Translations under genes and position numbers: made by a program | Notes under the pieces: model-generated | The model's database searches: none | Told to the model about the DNA's origin: nothing | Seen by the model: the letters and a program-made list of their open reading frames with translations, nothing else | Source: Burkholderia sp. FERM BP-3421 | Lineage (GTDB): Bacteria; Pseudomonadota; Gammaproteobacteria; Burkholderiales; Burkholderiaceae | DNA length: 64,000 bases | Assembly: GCF_028657905.1 (NCBI RefSeq) | Contig: NZ_CP117782.1 | Coordinates: 3,534,001-3,598,000, forward strand | Reading direction: 5' to 3' | Shown here: in pieces, positions 7,381 through 16,511 of the stretch | Layout of the letters: the number at the start of each line of letters is the position of its first letter | Numbering within the stretch: position 1 is the first letter of the stretch

Positions 7381-8097
7381 TCAGAGGGATTGCCGGGCGG
7401 CGTTGTGCGCGGTGATTGCCCGCGCGGCGACCAGCAGTGAGTCGACTATACCATCCGAATTTATCGTTTGTATAGCGTTGCCATGGTTGTAGCCGTAGGG
7501 CACCGTGAGCGTCGCGGTGCCCGCCGCGCGGCCGGCGAGTGCATCGTTCTCCGAATCGCCGATCGCCACGGCGGCGTGCGGCGCGACGCCGAGCGCATCG
7601 CACGCGGCGAGCATCGGCAGCGGGTCGGGCTTCTTGCGGGCCACGCTGTCGCCGCCGAGCACGACGGCGAAATAGCCGTCGAGCCGGTATTGCGCGAGCA
7701 GCTCGACCGCGAAGCGGTGCGGCTTGTTGGTCACGCACGCGAGCTTCACGCCCGCGTCGCGCAGCGCGCTCAGGCCGGCCTCGACGTCCGGATAGAGGCG
7801 GGTGTGACGGCCGTTGATGCCCGCGTACGCGTCCTGGTACAGCGCGAGCGCTTCGCCGAAGCGGGCCTGCGCGTCGGCGGCCGGCAGGCGCGGCGCGAGC
7901 ACCTGCCGGATCAGGCTCTCGGAGCCTTTGCCGATGTAGCGGATCACTTCGTCGCGGGTGGTCGGCCGCGCGTCGATCTGCGCGAGCATGCCGTTCAGGC
8001 CGGCCGTGAAGTCGTCGACGGTGTCGACCATCGTGCCGTCGAGATCGATCAGCGCCGCGTCGATGCGCGGCGCTGCGAACGCGGGCGCCGCGCTCAT
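7381..8097 (-). CDS. gph: Phosphoglycolate phosphatase (HAD superfamily)
   Basis: 238 residues. HAD motif I is DLDGTMVDT at 18-26, with the nucleophile and general-acid aspartates at 18 and 20. VTNKPHRFA supplies motif II, KKPDPLP motif III and GDSENDALAGRAAG motif IV. It dephosphorylates 2-phosphoglycolate, a product of DNA repair and of oxidative metabolism. Its ATG overlaps the rpe stop (ATGA), so the two are translated together. The gene reads straight into the trp leader region, and its AT-rich 3' end may contain the trp promoter. Confidence 0.93.
   Translation of the reverse strand: MSAAPAFAAPRIDAALIDLDGTMVDTVDDFTAGLNGMLAQIDARPTTRDEVIRYIGKGSESLIRQVLAPRLPAADAQARFGEALALYQDAYAGINGRHTRLYPDVEAGLSALRDAGVKLACVTNKPHRFAVELLAQYRLDGYFAVVLGGDSVARKKPDPLPMLAACDALGVAPHAAVAIGDSENDALAGRAAGTATLTVPYGYNHGNAIQTINSDGIVDSLLVAARAITAHNAARQSL
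7445..7450 (-). promoter_or_regulatory. Candidate -10 element (TATAGT) for the trp leader transcript, inside the gph 3' end
   Basis: The last part of gph contains a markedly AT-rich patch (roughly 7443-7480) in an otherwise GC-rich gene, with TATAGT on the minus strand. The -35 at 17 bp (ATACAA) is poor. Transcription would begin near 7438, about 74 nt before trpL. This is tentative. Confidence 0.35.
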
Positions 8098-8777
8098 TGC
8101 GCGACGGTCGCGAGTTGCGCGCGCATCGCGTCGATCACCGCGCGGTAATCGGGCTTGCCGAAGATCGCCGAGCCCGCGACGAAGGTGTCCGCGCCCGCCG
8201 CGGCGATCTCCGCGATGTTGTCGGTCTTCACGCCGCCGTCGACCTCGAGATGGATCTCGCGGCCGGTGCGCTCGGTATAGGCGTCGATGCGCCGGCGTGC
8301 CTCGCGCAGCTTGTTGAGCGCCTCGGGGATGAACGACTGGCCGCCGAAGCCCGGGTTCACCGACATGATCAGCACGAGGTCCACGCGGTCCATCACGTGA
8401 TCGAGATGGTTGAGCGGCGTGGCCGGGTTGAACACGAGGCCCGCCTTGCAGCCGTGGTCGCGGATCAGCGCGAGCGTGCGGTCGACGTGGTCCGAGCCTT
8501 CCGGGTGGAAGCTGATCAGGTTCGCCCCGGCTTTCGCGAAGTCCGGCACGATCCGGTCGACCGGGCGCACCATCAGGTGCACGTCGATCGGCACCTGGAC
8601 GTGCGGGCGGATCGCCTCGCACACGAGCGGGCCGATCGTGAGATTCGGCACGTAATGGTTGTCCATCACGTCGAAGTGGATCCAGTCGGCGCCGGCGTCG
8701 ACCACGTTGCGGACTTCTTCGCCGAGCCGGGCGAAGTCGGCCGACAGGATGCTGGGAGCGATACGGAATTGCGTCAT
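8094..8777 (-). CDS. rpe: Ribulose-phosphate 3-epimerase
   Basis: 227 residues from MTQFRIAPSILSADFARL, the canonical start; a further 13 upstream in-frame residues are unlike the family. Motifs are HFDVMDNHYVPNLTIGP (metal and substrate ligands), MSVNPGFGGQSFIP, EVDGG and GSAIF. It interconverts ribulose-5-phosphate and xylulose-5-phosphate in the pentose phosphate pathway. It is the first gene of the rpe-gph-trp run and is divergent from apaG. Confidence 0.96.
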   Translation of the reverse strand: MTQFRIAPSILSADFARLGEEVRNVVDAGADWIHFDVMDNHYVPNLTIGPLVCEAIRPHVQVPIDVHLMVRPVDRIVPDFAKAGANLISFHPEGSDHVDRTLALIRDHGCKAGLVFNPATPLNHLDHVMDRVDLVLIMSVNPGFGGQSFIPEALNKLREARRRIDAYTERTGREIHLEVDGGVKTDNIAEIAAAGADTFVAGSAIFGKPDYRAVIDAMRAQLATVAQ

Positions 8778-8931
8778 GACCTTGGGGCGGGGAACATTGC
8801 GGGGCAAAACCCGCATTCTACCGCCGGGGCGCGCCGGGCGCGGTTGCGGGCGGGGGCGGCATCAAGCAGAATGCCGAACCAAAGCCGCCGCGCGCCGCGC
8901 GGCGAGGCGCGATCATCGATACGGACCCAAC

Positions 8932-9306
8932 ATGAGCCAGTACCAGTTCACCGTCTCGGTGAAAACGAGTTATTTGCCGGAACAATCCGACCCCGAACGC
9001 CGTCAATATGCATTCGCGTACACGCTGACGATCCGCAACACGGGGCAGGTCGGCGCGCAATTGATCGCCCGGCACTGGATCATCACCGACAGCGAAGGCG
9101 AGGTGCAGGAGGTGAAAGGGCTCGGCGTGGTCGGCCATCAGCCGTTGCTGCAGCCGGGCGAGCATTTCGAGTACACGAGCTGGGCGGTGATCGCGACGCC
9201 GGTCGGCACGATGCGCGGCGCGTACTTCTGCGTGGCGGAGGATGGCGAGCGCTTCGAGGCGCCGGTCGAAGAGTTTGCGCTGCACATGCCGCGCACGCTG
9301 CATTGA
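8932..9306 (+). CDS. apaG: ApaG family protein (Co2+/Mg2+ efflux-associated, DUF525)
   Basis: 124 residues, the usual ApaG length, forming a fibronectin-III-like beta sandwich. Family landmarks are YAFAYTLTIRNTG, IARHWIITDSEGEVQEVKG, GVVGHQPLLQPGEHFEYTSW and TPVGTMRGAYFCV. The name comes from the apaGH neighbourhood in enterics; the molecular role is unclear. Here it stands alone, divergent from rpe and convergent with the small membrane-protein gene. Confidence 0.94.
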   Translation: MSQYQFTVSVKTSYLPEQSDPERRQYAFAYTLTIRNTGQVGAQLIARHWIITDSEGEVQEVKGLGVVGHQPLLQPGEHFEYTSWAVIATPVGTMRGAYFCVAEDGERFEAPVEEFALHMPRTLH

Positions 9307-9307
9307 A

Positions 9308-9324
9308 CGGGCGCGGGGCGCCCG
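9308..9324. terminator. Hairpin between convergent apaG and the small membrane-protein gene
   Basis: CGGGCGC-GGG-GCGCCCG is a perfect 7-bp stem placed exactly in the 21-bp gap between the two converging stops. It has no T run, so it may act only as a 3'-end stabiliser. Confidence 0.4.
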
Positions 9325-9327
9325 GCG

Positions 9328-9468
9328 TCAGGACGGGTCGCGGCGGCCGGAAGGCTTTTTCTTTTTGCCGGATGCGGTCCACACGACGATGAAAGTGAGC
9401 AGGGCGAGCGCCAGCAGCGATTCCAGCGCGAAGATGAGCATCGGGTATTCGTCGAACAGATCAGACAT
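9328..9468 (-). CDS. Small single-span membrane protein (46 residues), unknown function
   Basis: The sequence is MSDLFDEYPM, a hydrophobic stretch of about 19 residues (LIFALESLLALALLTFIVV), then WTASGKKKKPSGRRDPS. This is one transmembrane helix with a strongly basic tail, probably cytoplasmic by the positive-inside rule. A GGAAA-like ribosome site precedes the ATG. Its start codon overlaps the proposed mltA start on the other strand by two bases (CATG at 9466-9469). I do not recognise a family. The composition and the position between converging and diverging genes make it a likely real gene. Confidence 0.6.
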   Translation of the reverse strand: MSDLFDEYPMLIFALESLLALALLTFIVVWTASGKKKKPSGRRDPS

Positions 9469-10618
9469 GGCGGTTTCCATCAAGAACGAACATTGTAGGT
9501 GGTTTGGGCCGCGGCTGGCCGGTTGGGCAGCCGCGATCGTCACGGCGGCGCTGCTGGCCGCGTGCGGCGGCGCACCGGTCCGGCAGGGCGCACGGCCGCC
9601 CGGCGGCGCGGCGATCGTGCCCGGGCAGATCGCGGCGGAGCGGCTCACGCCGGTCGCGTGGCAGCAGGTGCCGGGCTGGCAGGACGATACCCTGATCGGC
9701 GCGACGATCGCCCTGCGACAAAATTGCACACGCCTCGCGCGCCAGGCGAACTGGCGGCGCGCGTGCGCGGCGGCCGAGCAGATCGACGACCTCGATCCCG
9801 GCGGCGCACGCACGTTTTTCGAAACCTACTTCACGCCGTTCCAGTTCGCGAACAACGACGGCACGCTCGACGGGCTCGTCACCGGCTATTACGAGCCGCT
9901 GCTGCGCGGCTCGCGGGTGCGGCGCGGCCCGTACCAGTACGCGCTGTACCGCTGGCCGGCGGGCTATCGCGCCGGCGCGGCGCTGCCCGCGCGGTCGCAG
10001 CTCATGCGCTCGGGGCTGCTGAACGGCAACGAGCTGGTGTGGGTCGACGATCCGATCGAGGCGTTCTTCCTGCAGGTGCAGGGCTCGGGGCGCGTGGTGC
10101 TCGACGACGGCGCGGTGATGCGGGTCGGCTACGGCGGCACCAACAACCAGCCTTACCGGTCGATCGGCAAGTGGCTGCTCGATCGCGGCGAGCTGGGCGC
10201 GGGCCAGGCGACGATGCAGGGGATCAAGGCCTGGGCGCGTGCGAACCCGGCGCGGGTCGACGCGCTGCTCGACACGAATCCGCGATTCGTGTTCTTCCGC
10301 GAGATGCCGTCGTCGGAGAGCGTGCCGCAGGGCGGCGCGGACGGTCCGGTCGGCGCGCTGGGCGTGCCGCTCACGCCGGAGCGCTCGATCGCGGTGGATC
10401 CGTCGGCGATTCCGCTCGGCACGCCGGTGTTCCTGCAGACCACGCGGCCGCTGACCAACACGCCGATGAACCGCCTGGTGTTCGCGCAGGACACCGGCAG
10501 CGCGATCAAGGGCGGCGTGCGCGCCGATTACTTCTGGGGGCTCGGCGACGATGCGGGAGACCAGGCTGGCCGGATGAAGCAGGTGGGCCGGATGTGGCTG
10601 CTGTTGCCCAAGTCCTGA
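9467..10618 (+). CDS. mltA: Membrane-bound lytic murein transglycosylase A (lipoprotein)
   Basis: 383 residues. A hydrophobic signal segment (AGWAAAIVTAALLAAC) ends in a lipobox LLAAC, so it is probably an outer-membrane lipoprotein. The MltA domain includes TGYYEPLLRGS, FLQVQGSGRV and YGGTNNQPYRSIG. The C-terminal 3D domain shows AVDPSAIPLGTPVF and QDTGSAIKG with RADYFWG, which carry the catalytic aspartates. It cleaves peptidoglycan to 1,6-anhydromuramyl products. The ATG at 9467 is the only in-frame ATG before the signal sequence, but it has no obvious ribosome site, so the start is less sure than the product. Confidence 0.92.
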   Translation: MAVSIKNEHCRWFGPRLAGWAAAIVTAALLAACGGAPVRQGARPPGGAAIVPGQIAAERLTPVAWQQVPGWQDDTLIGATIALRQNCTRLARQANWRRACAAAEQIDDLDPGGARTFFETYFTPFQFANNDGTLDGLVTGYYEPLLRGSRVRRGPYQYALYRWPAGYRAGAALPARSQLMRSGLLNGNELVWVDDPIEAFFLQVQGSGRVVLDDGAVMRVGYGGTNNQPYRSIGKWLLDRGELGAGQATMQGIKAWARANPARVDALLDTNPRFVFFREMPSSESVPQGGADGPVGALGVPLTPERSIAVDPSAIPLGTPVFLQTTRPLTNTPMNRLVFAQDTGSAIKGGVRADYFWGLGDDAGDQAGRMKQVGRMWLLLPKS

Positions 10619-10669
10619 TGCCCTGAGCGATCGCGAGGCGGTGCGCGTGGCGCACCGGAGATTCAGCGG

Positions 10670-10707
10670 CGCCCCGCGCCGGCCGGTTGGCTGGCGCGGG
10701 GCGTTTT
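10670..10707. terminator. Intrinsic terminator between convergent mltA and paaK
   Basis: Arms CGCCCCGCGCC (10670-10680) and GGCGCGGGGCG (10693-10703) pair, extendable inward to a GGTT loop through one G-T pair, followed by TTTT. It ends the mltA transcript; the reverse direction lacks a T run. Confidence 0.75.
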
Positions 10708-10733
10708 GCCGAGGGGTGGCGGCGGCGCGTGCT

Positions 10734-12038
<1,305 letters not shown>

Positions 12039-12080
12039 GGTGTCTCCTGTCTTTATAGATATGGCGGGAACGGGCGCGCG

Positions 12081-12536
12081 CTAGGGTTGCGCGCCGAGCA
12101 CCGTTCCCCTGATCTGTGCCGATTTCCCCCGGAACATCGCCACCAGGTCGCCCGCCTGGTTCGTGACGCGGATGTCGTAGATGCCGTGCCGGCCGCTCAG
12201 CGCCTGCTCCTCGGCTTCGGCGGTCAGTACATCGCCGCCCGCCGCCGGCCGCAGGAACTCGATCGCGCAGCCGGCTGCGACGGTATTGATGTTGTAGGTA
12301 TTGCACGCGAACGCGAAGGTCGAGTCCGCAAGCGTGAAGATCAGCCCGCCGTGACAGATCTGGTGTCCGTTCAGGAAGTCGGGCCGCACCGGCATGCGCA
12401 TGCGCGCGTAGCCGGGGCGGACCTCGACCAGCTCGATGCCGAGCGCGCGGCTGCAGGCGTCCGCCTCATACATGGCCTCCGCGACCGCGCGAGCGAGGGC
12501 GTCGGCGGACGGGGCGTCGGGTGCGGAAGCGGCCAT
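12081..12536 (-). CDS. paaI: Hydroxyphenylacetyl-CoA thioesterase (hot-dog fold)
   Basis: 151 residues of the PaaI subfamily. GHQICHGGLIFTLADSTFAFACN contains the conserved HGG and the catalytic Asp of the helix, and GIYDIRVTNQAGDLVAMFRGKS closes the fold. It hydrolyses dead-end CoA thioesters so that CoA is not trapped when ring opening fails. It starts one base after the paaG stop. Confidence 0.94.
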   Translation of the reverse strand: MAASAPDAPSADALARAVAEAMYEADACSRALGIELVEVRPGYARMRMPVRPDFLNGHQICHGGLIFTLADSTFAFACNTYNINTVAAGCAIEFLRPAAGGDVLTAEAEEQALSGRHGIYDIRVTNQAGDLVAMFRGKSAQIRGTVLGAQP

Positions 12537-12537
12537 C

Positions 12538-13329
12538 TCAACGCCCCTCGAAGCGCGGCGCGCGCTTCTCGATGAAGGCCTGCACGCCTTCGGCGTAGTC
12601 GTGGGACTGGCCGAGCTCGCGCTGCAGGTCGCGTTCGAGATCGAGTTGCGCGTCGAGTGTGTTCGTGACGCCCGCGCGCATCGCCTGCTTGATGGCCGCG
12701 ATTGCGCGGGTGGGCTGCTGCGCGAGTTGCGCGGCGAGTTGTGCGGCGGTGGCCATGAGCGCGGCGTCGTCGACGCTGCGCCAGATGAGTCCCCATTGTT
12801 CGGCCTGTTCCGCGCCGAGCTTGTCGCCCGTCAGCGCGAGGCCGAGCGCCCGCGCGAGGCCAGCGCGCTGCGGCAGGAACCAGGTGCCGCCGGAATCCGG
12901 CACGAGGCCGATCTTCACGAACGACTGAATGAAGCTGCTCGAACGCGCGGCGAGGACGAGGTCGCAGGCGAATGCGAGGTTCGCGCCGGCGCCGGCGGCG
13001 GTGCCGTTGACGGCGGCGATCACCGGGAACGGCAGGGCCTGCAGACGGCGGACGAGCGGATTGAAGTGCGCGTCGATCAAGGCGCCGAGGTCGCTCATCG
13101 CGCCCGGCGTGAAGTCGAGGTCCGCGAGATCCTGGCCTGCGCAGAAGGCGCGTCCCGCGCCCGTCAGCACGAGGGCGCGCACCTGCGCGGCCTGCGCGTC
13201 GCCGAGCGCGGAGAGCAACTCCGCGTGCATCGCGCGCGTGAAGCTGTTGAGCTTGTCGGGGCGGTTCAGCGTGATCGTCGCGACCCGTGCGGCGGGGTCG
13301 ATTTCAATGCGAATCGTTTCATAGGACAT
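12538..13329 (-). CDS. paaG: Phenylacetate-pathway enoyl-CoA hydratase/isomerase (ring 1,2-epoxyphenylacetyl-CoA isomerase)
   Basis: 263 residues with a crotonase fold. FCAGQDLADLDF and NGTAAGAGANLAFACDLVLAA give the two oxyanion-hole strands, and KIGLVPDSGGTWFLPQRAG contains the Asp typical of PaaG rather than the hydratase Glu pair. PaaG rearranges the ring epoxide to the oxepin form before ring cleavage. The assignment to PaaG rather than PaaF rests on this Asp and on its position next to paaI. Confidence 0.9.
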   Translation of the reverse strand: MSYETIRIEIDPAARVATITLNRPDKLNSFTRAMHAELLSALGDAQAAQVRALVLTGAGRAFCAGQDLADLDFTPGAMSDLGALIDAHFNPLVRRLQALPFPVIAAVNGTAAGAGANLAFACDLVLAARSSSFIQSFVKIGLVPDSGGTWFLPQRAGLARALGLALTGDKLGAEQAEQWGLIWRSVDDAALMATAAQLAAQLAQQPTRAIAAIKQAMRAGVTNTLDAQLDLERDLQRELGQSHDYAEGVQAFIEKRAPRFEGR

Positions 13330-13381
13330 CGGTTGTCTCCTCAGTGATGCCTGAACGAACGGGCGCGAGGCGCCGGATCGG

Positions 13382-14584
13382 TTACACGCGCTCGATCGCG
13401 AGGGCGATGCCCTGGCCTACGCCGATGCACATCGTGCACAGCGCGTAGCGGCCGCCGGTGCGTTCGAGCTGGTGCAGCGCCGTCGTGACGAGGCGTGCGC
13501 CGGACGCGCCGAGCGGGTGCCCGAGCGCGATCGCGCCGCCGTTCGGGTTGACGCGCGGATCGTCGTCGGCGATGCCGAGCAGGCGCAGCACGGCGAGCCC
13601 TTGAGACGCGAACGCTTCGTTCAGCTCGATCACGTCGAATTGGGCCAGGCTCATGCCGAGCTGCCGCAGCAGGCGCTGCGTGGCCGGCGCGGGACCGATG
13701 CCCATCACGCGCGGCGCGACGCCCGCCGTCGCCATGCCCAGCACGCGCGCGCGGCGCCGCAGGCCGTACTGTTCAAGGGCGGCCTGGTTGGCGAGCAGCA
13801 GTGCGCAGGCGCCGTCGTTGACGCCCGAGGCGTTGCCGGCCGTCACCGAGCCGTCGGGGCGGACGACGCCCTTCAGTTTCGCGAGGGCGTCGAGCGAGGT
13901 CTCGCGCGGGTGTTCGTCGTGCGCGACGACGAGCGGGTCGCCTTTCTTCTGGGCGATCGTCACGGGGACGATCTCCTGGGCGAGCGTGCCGTCCCGCTGC
14001 GCGCGCGCGGCCTTCTGCTGGCTGCGCAGCGCGAACGCGTCCTGGTCGGCGCGGCTCACCCCGTAGTCGAGCGCGACGTTCTCGGCCGTCTCGGGCATCG
14101 AGTCGATGCCGTGCAGCTTCTTCATCAACGGGTTGACGAAGCGCCAGCCGATCGTCGTATCGTGGATGTCGGCCTGCCGGGAGAACGCGCTGGCGGCCTT
14201 GCCCATCACGAACGGCGCGCGCGTCATGCTTTCGACGCCGCCGGCGATCATGAGGTGCGCCTCACCGGACTTGATGGCGCGCGCAGCGGACCCGACCGCG
14301 TCCATGCCCGAGCCGCACAGGCGGTTGAGGGTCGAGCCGGGCACGTCGGTGGGCAGGCCCGCGAGCAGCGCCGACATGCGCGCGACATTGCGGTTGTCCT
14401 CGCCCGCCTGGTTGGCGCAGCCGTACAGCACGTCGTCGACCGCGCGCCAGTCGACGTGCGGGTTGCGTTCGAGGAGCGCGCGGATCGGCACGGCGCCGAG
14501 GTCGTCGGCGCGCACGTCTTTCAGCGCGCCGCCGTAGCGTCCGATCGGAGTGCGGATGGCGTCGCAGATAAAGGCATCGTTCAT
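13382..14584 (-). CDS. pcaF: 3-oxoadipyl-CoA thiolase
   Basis: 400 residues starting MNDAFICDAIRTPIGRYGG, the PcaF/PaaJ form; the longer open frame upstream is spurious. NRLCGSGMDAV contains the acyl-accepting Cys90, GGAIALGHPLGASGAR the base His, and CTMCIGVGQG the second Cys. It cleaves 3-oxoadipyl-CoA to succinyl-CoA and acetyl-CoA and also acts on the ring-opened phenylacetate intermediate. It lies 52 bp upstream of paaG. Confidence 0.95.
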   Translation of the reverse strand: MNDAFICDAIRTPIGRYGGALKDVRADDLGAVPIRALLERNPHVDWRAVDDVLYGCANQAGEDNRNVARMSALLAGLPTDVPGSTLNRLCGSGMDAVGSAARAIKSGEAHLMIAGGVESMTRAPFVMGKAASAFSRQADIHDTTIGWRFVNPLMKKLHGIDSMPETAENVALDYGVSRADQDAFALRSQQKAARAQRDGTLAQEIVPVTIAQKKGDPLVVAHDEHPRETSLDALAKLKGVVRPDGSVTAGNASGVNDGACALLLANQAALEQYGLRRRARVLGMATAGVAPRVMGIGPAPATQRLLRQLGMSLAQFDVIELNEAFASQGLAVLRLLGIADDDPRVNPNGGAIALGHPLGASGARLVTTALHQLERTGGRYALCTMCIGVGQGIALAIERV

Positions 14585-14599
14585 GGGCGTGTCCTGCTG

Positions 14600-14629
14600 G
14601 AGCGAACCCGCTGAGGGGCGAGTTCGCTC
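14600..14629 (-). other. Intergenic hairpin between paaN and pcaF
   Basis: GAGCGAAC (14600-14607) pairs with GTTCGCTC (14622-14629) across a 14-nt loop in the 89-bp paaN-pcaF gap. It has no T run. It may tune the relative levels of the two cistrons by processing or partial termination (inference). Confidence 0.35.
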
Positions 14630-14673
14630 AGGATAGTCGGGGAAAGTGGCGGATGTCGTGTCGGCCGAATGGC

Positions 14674-16380
14674 TTAGGCTGTCTGGCCGGCTTCCTGAGG
14701 CACGGCCTTCGGCGCAACATGGGCCCGGCTCTGCACTACGCGGAAGCGGTTCGCGACGAAGGCGGCGTCCGCGAGCGCGGCGTTGGCGGCGGGGTTGGCG
14801 CCCGTGCCGTGGAAGTCCGAGAACGCGGCCGATTGATTGACGAACACGCCGCCCGTCAGGTTGATCGACAGCGCCACGCCGCCGCGCACGGCCGCGTCGT
14901 GTGCGGCGTCGATCACGGCATCGTCGGTGCTGTAGACCGACAGCGTGAGCGCGCCGTGCTCCGCCGCGATGTCGCCGGCGAAGTCGAGCGACTGGCGGGT
15001 CGAGTCGGTGCCGATCACGAACGAGATCGGTCCGAACCATTCCTGTGTGAACTTGGCGCGCTCGGCGGCGTCGAGCTGCAGGACGAGCGGAGTGTGCACG
15101 CGGGCGCCAGGGAAGGCCGGGTGGTCGAGCTTCTGGCTGTCGGCGAGCACGCGGCCGAGCTGGCGCGCCTGCGCGATGCGCGTGACGACGCCGTCGTTCT
15201 GGATCGCGCCGATCAGGTCGACCGAGCGCGCCGGATCGCCGGTCAGCTTTTGCACCGCGCCTGCGATCGCCTGTGCGACGTCGTCGAAGCTCGCGTGGCC
15301 GTCCGCGGTGCGGATGCCGTCGCGCGGCACATAGATGTTCTGCGGGGCGGTGCACATCTGGCCGGAGTAGAGCGCGAGCGAGAACGCGATGTTCTTGGCG
15401 GCGGCCTTCAGGTCGTCGACGGAGTCGATCACGATCTGGTTGACGCCGGCCTTTTCGGTATACACCTGGGCCTGGTGCGCATTGCGTTCGAGCCAGGTGC
15501 CGTTCGGCGTGCTGCCGGTGAAGTCGATCAGCTTGATTTCCGGGCGCAGCGCGAGGTCCTGCACGAGGGCGCCGTCGTTCGGCTCGGTGGCGAGCAGGGT
15601 CACGACGTTCGGATCGAAGCCGGCTTCGCGAAGCACGTCGCGGGCGATGCGCACGGTGATCGCGAGCGGCAGGATGGCGCCGGGATGCGGCTTGACGATG
15701 ACGGTATTGCCGGTCGCGAGATCGGCGAACAGGCCGGGGTAGCCGTTCCAGGTCGGGAACGTGCAGCAGCCGAGCACGAGGCCCGTGCCGCGCGGCACGA
15801 TCGTGTAGCGCTTTTGCATCGCGAACGGCGGGTTCTTGCCCTGCGGTTTTTCCCAGTGCGCGCCGGCCGGAATCCGGCGCAGCTCGTCCCAGGCGTAGGC
15901 GACCGCCTCGAGTGCGCGATCCTGCGCGTGAGGGCCGCCGGCCTGGAACGCCATCATGAATGCCTGGCCGGTGGTGTGCATCACGCTGTAGGCGATTTCG
16001 AAGCTTGCGCGGTTCAGGCGGGCGAGGATCTCGAGCGAGACGCCGATCCAGACCGTCGGGCCGGCTTGGCGCCAGGCCGGCTGGGCCGCCGCCGCCGCGG
16101 CGATCAGTGCGTCCGGCGTCGATTTCGGGTAGCGCACGCCGAGCGCGAAGCCATACGGGGACAGCTCGGCGGCGGCCGTTTCGCCGCTTGCGGGCTGATC
16201 GAGCCGGAATGCCTGGTCGAGGTGCGACTTGAAGGCGGCCTCACCCTCCGCGTTCGCGCTTTCCCCGTACACTTTGGGGCTCGGCATCTCGGCGAACGGG
16301 CTCCAGTAGCCGCGCGTTTCGATGGCGGCAAGGGCGTGCTGCAACGTGTCTTCGTGTTTCGCGAACAGAGGATGGGTCAT
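14674..16380 (-). CDS. paaN: Phenylacetic acid degradation protein PaaN (aldehyde dehydrogenase family)
   Basis: 568 residues, longer than ordinary ALDHs and matching the PaaN subgroup. VKPHPGAILPLAITVRIARDVL, DFTGSTPNGTWLE, and YSGQMCTAPQNIYVPRDGI with the catalytic Cys follow the ALDH order of NAD site then active site. It probably oxidises the semialdehyde made on ring opening. It lacks the C-terminal hydratase domain of E. coli PaaZ, so the two-function bifurcation is absent. It is the first gene of the minus-strand paa operon and divergent from the enoyl-CoA hydratase. Confidence 0.92.
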   Translation of the reverse strand: MTHPLFAKHEDTLQHALAAIETRGYWSPFAEMPSPKVYGESANAEGEAAFKSHLDQAFRLDQPASGETAAAELSPYGFALGVRYPKSTPDALIAAAAAAQPAWRQAGPTVWIGVSLEILARLNRASFEIAYSVMHTTGQAFMMAFQAGGPHAQDRALEAVAYAWDELRRIPAGAHWEKPQGKNPPFAMQKRYTIVPRGTGLVLGCCTFPTWNGYPGLFADLATGNTVIVKPHPGAILPLAITVRIARDVLREAGFDPNVVTLLATEPNDGALVQDLALRPEIKLIDFTGSTPNGTWLERNAHQAQVYTEKAGVNQIVIDSVDDLKAAAKNIAFSLALYSGQMCTAPQNIYVPRDGIRTADGHASFDDVAQAIAGAVQKLTGDPARSVDLIGAIQNDGVVTRIAQARQLGRVLADSQKLDHPAFPGARVHTPLVLQLDAAERAKFTQEWFGPISFVIGTDSTRQSLDFAGDIAAEHGALTLSVYSTDDAVIDAAHDAAVRGGVALSINLTGGVFVNQSAAFSDFHGTGANPAANAALADAAFVANRFRVVQSRAHVAPKAVPQEAGQTA

Positions 16381-16428
16381 GACGGCGGGCCTGGTGAGCG
16401 TTGAGGGGATCGGCGACCTATTAATTAA

Positions 16429-16444
16429 CCGACCGGTTGGTCGG
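16429..16444. promoter_or_regulatory. Probable PaaR (TetR family) operator in the paaN/paaF divergent region
   Basis: CCGACC-GGTT-GGTCGG is a perfect 6+6 inverted repeat next to an AT-rich TTAATTAA. It lies 49 bp before the paaN start and 67 bp before the hydratase start. TetR-type PaaR repressors of beta-proteobacteria recognise inverted repeats of this kind at phenylacetate genes; the link is inference from context and sequence type. No copy is visible upstream of pcaF, paaG or paaK, consistent with one operon. Confidence 0.6.
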
Positions 16445-16511
16445 AGAATGTTAGCATTAAATCATTGGCATGTGCGCGGCGTTTTGCGCTTCATTGATCG
16501 AGGAGGAGTAG

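Noticed and set aside
13382..15355. A 657-codon extension upstream of the thiolase
   Set aside because: The extension is antisense-like shadow of paaN; the thiolase starts at 14584 with a family-typical N-terminus.
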